From positions 1 through 15,129 of the forward strand of contig PLST01000484.1 of the NCBI GenBank assembly GCA_003164255.1: 15,129 nt of DNA, given 5' to 3'. Below the pieces are notes generated by a model. The model was not told the origin of the DNA. It saw only the letters and a list, made by a program, of their open reading frames with translations, and did not search any database. Both the position numbers and the translations under genes were made by a program. Positions within the stretch are counted from its first letter, which is position 1, and every line of letters begins with the position of its first letter. This document shows, piece by piece, positions 14,403-15,129 of this stretch. This DNA comes from Acidobacteriaceae bacterium (GTDB lineage: Bacteria > Acidobacteriota > Terriglobia > Terriglobales > Acidobacteriaceae).

Positions 14403-15129
14403 ATGCGTTCAACGCCGCATTGGAGGCTATCGACTATTTTGAAGATCGCTCTGGAGATCACGCCCAACCTCGAGCCCTTGTTCGGGACTCGCGATGAAAA
14501 CCTCAGACTCATGGAAGATTCACTCGGTGTCCGGATCGATCTGCGTTCCGACGCCGTGCATGTAGAGGGACCCGACGAGGGAGTGACCAGAGTCCAGCGC
14601 ATCTTTCAGGACTTTGAGGCACTGCGCCGCCAGGGCGTCAATCCACATAACGGAGAACTGAACGGAATGTTGCGGCTTGTTGTTGCCGATCCGGCCACAA
14701 CGCTGCGCTCGCTGTCCGACAGCGGCAAACAACGCTCGGCAGGCGTGAAGCGCACGGTGCAGCCGCGCTCGATCAACCAGCGCAAGTACGTTGAAGCCAT
14801 CGAGCAGAACGACATGGTGTTTGGCGTGGGGCCCGCGGGCACCGGCAAAACCTACCTGGCCGTGGCCATGGCCGTAGCCGCCATCAACGCCAAGAAGGTC
14901 AGCCGCATCGTGCTGGTGCGCCCCGCTGTTGAAGCCGGGGAACGGCTCGGCTTTTTGCCGGGCTCGCTGCAGGAAAAGGTCGATCCTTATCTGCGGCCAC
15001 TCTACGACGCGCTCTACGACCTGCTCGACGCCGAGAAGGTTGACAAGATGCTGGAGAAGAACGTGATCGAGGTTGCGCCGCTCGCGTTTATGCGCGGCCG
15101 CACCCTGAACGACGCGTTCATCATCATGG
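14403..15129 (+). CDS. phoH: PhoH-family ATPase (3' truncated by window)
   Basis: 242 residues are visible before the edge. PhoH-like proteins are ATPases with a superfamily-1 helicase-like P-loop; they are linked to RNA metabolism and often neighbour ybeY. The N-terminal domain contains EPLFGTRDENLRLMEDSLGV (24-43). The ATPase domain shows QPRSINQRKYVEAI (120-133), Walker A GPAGTGKT (143-150, K149) and VRPAVEAGERLGFLPG (172-187), then EKVDPYLRPLYDAL. The window ends at FIIM, just before the expected Walker B DEAQN. The ATG at 14403 is the only ATG near the conserved start but has no ribosome binding site and abuts a hairpin. A TTG at 14439 has GGAGG 12 bases upstream and gives an N-terminus (MKIALEITPNLEPLFG) that fits the family better. 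I keep the longer form as the outer limit. Confidence 0.92.
   Translation, partial: MRSTPHWRLSTILKIALEITPNLEPLFGTRDENLRLMEDSLGVRIDLRSDAVHVEGPDEGVTRVQRIFQDFEALRRQGVNPHNGELNGMLRLVVADPATTLRSLSDSGKQRSAGVKRTVQPRSINQRKYVEAIEQNDMVFGVGPAGTGKTYLAVAMAVAAINAKKVSRIVLVRPAVEAGERLGFLPGSLQEKVDPYLRPLYDALYDLLDAEKVDKMLEKNVIEVAPLAFMRGRTLNDAFIIM

Noticed and set aside
14203..14442. 79-codon ORF before phoH
   Set aside because: No start signal; it overlaps the phoH start and the strong hairpin, and the sequence looks random.

Overview
The window looks like a chromosomal segment of a GC-rich, free-living bacterium, most likely an acidobacterium of the Terriglobia type. This is inferred from protein style, from consistent sigma70-like promoters, and from a dispersed repeat (minus-strand core CATCCCGAGCGAAGCGAGG) that I associate with Acidobacteriota genomes. 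No 16S rRNA, tRNA, CRISPR array, integrase, transposase or phage gene is visible. The gene content is mostly core metabolism and housekeeping.

Layout. Positions 1-2790 (+) hold the 3' part of a large FAD/Fe-S fusion oxidoreductase of the D-lactate/glycolate dehydrogenase type; its start lies outside the window. Next come two small envelope-type proteins on the plus strand: a YtxH-family protein with five 11-residue repeats (3138-3566) and a one-helix coiled-coil protein (3790-4320). On the minus strand lie a polytopic membrane protein with its own promoter (4358-5074), the tRNA 2-thiouridylase MnmA (5213-6340), a cysteine desulfurase (6423-7676) and a 71-residue two-helix membrane protein (7751-7966). 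The desulfurase and MnmA are consecutive and probably co-transcribed; together they would carry out sulfur mobilisation and thiolation of tRNA wobble uridine. The gap between them holds a five-unit heptanucleotide tandem repeat.

Positions 8105-11895 (+) form a fatty-acid beta-oxidation unit: a clear promoter, a FadN-type 3-hydroxyacyl-CoA dehydrogenase/enoyl-CoA hydratase fusion, a possible 21-codon ORF that fits the intercistronic gap, and a FadA-type thiolase. Immediately afterwards an 8-bp inverted repeat overlaps a new promoter that drives a small zinc-ribbon membrane protein and an overlapping, N-terminally extended YidD. Ribosomal protein S20 (rpsT, minus) has a strong promoter inside the end of a GNAT acetyltransferase gene, a leader of about 105 nt and an intrinsic terminator. 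About 690 bp without a convincing gene then precedes a PhoH-family ATPase that runs off the right edge, with a strong hairpin directly before its first ATG.

Nothing here is clearly a new defence, mobile or biosynthetic system. The best leads are regulatory and repeat structures: the heptamer array, the dispersed repeat, the inverted repeat over the zinc-ribbon/YidD promoter, the phoH leader hairpin, the long S20 leader, and the tiny ORF between the two beta-oxidation genes.
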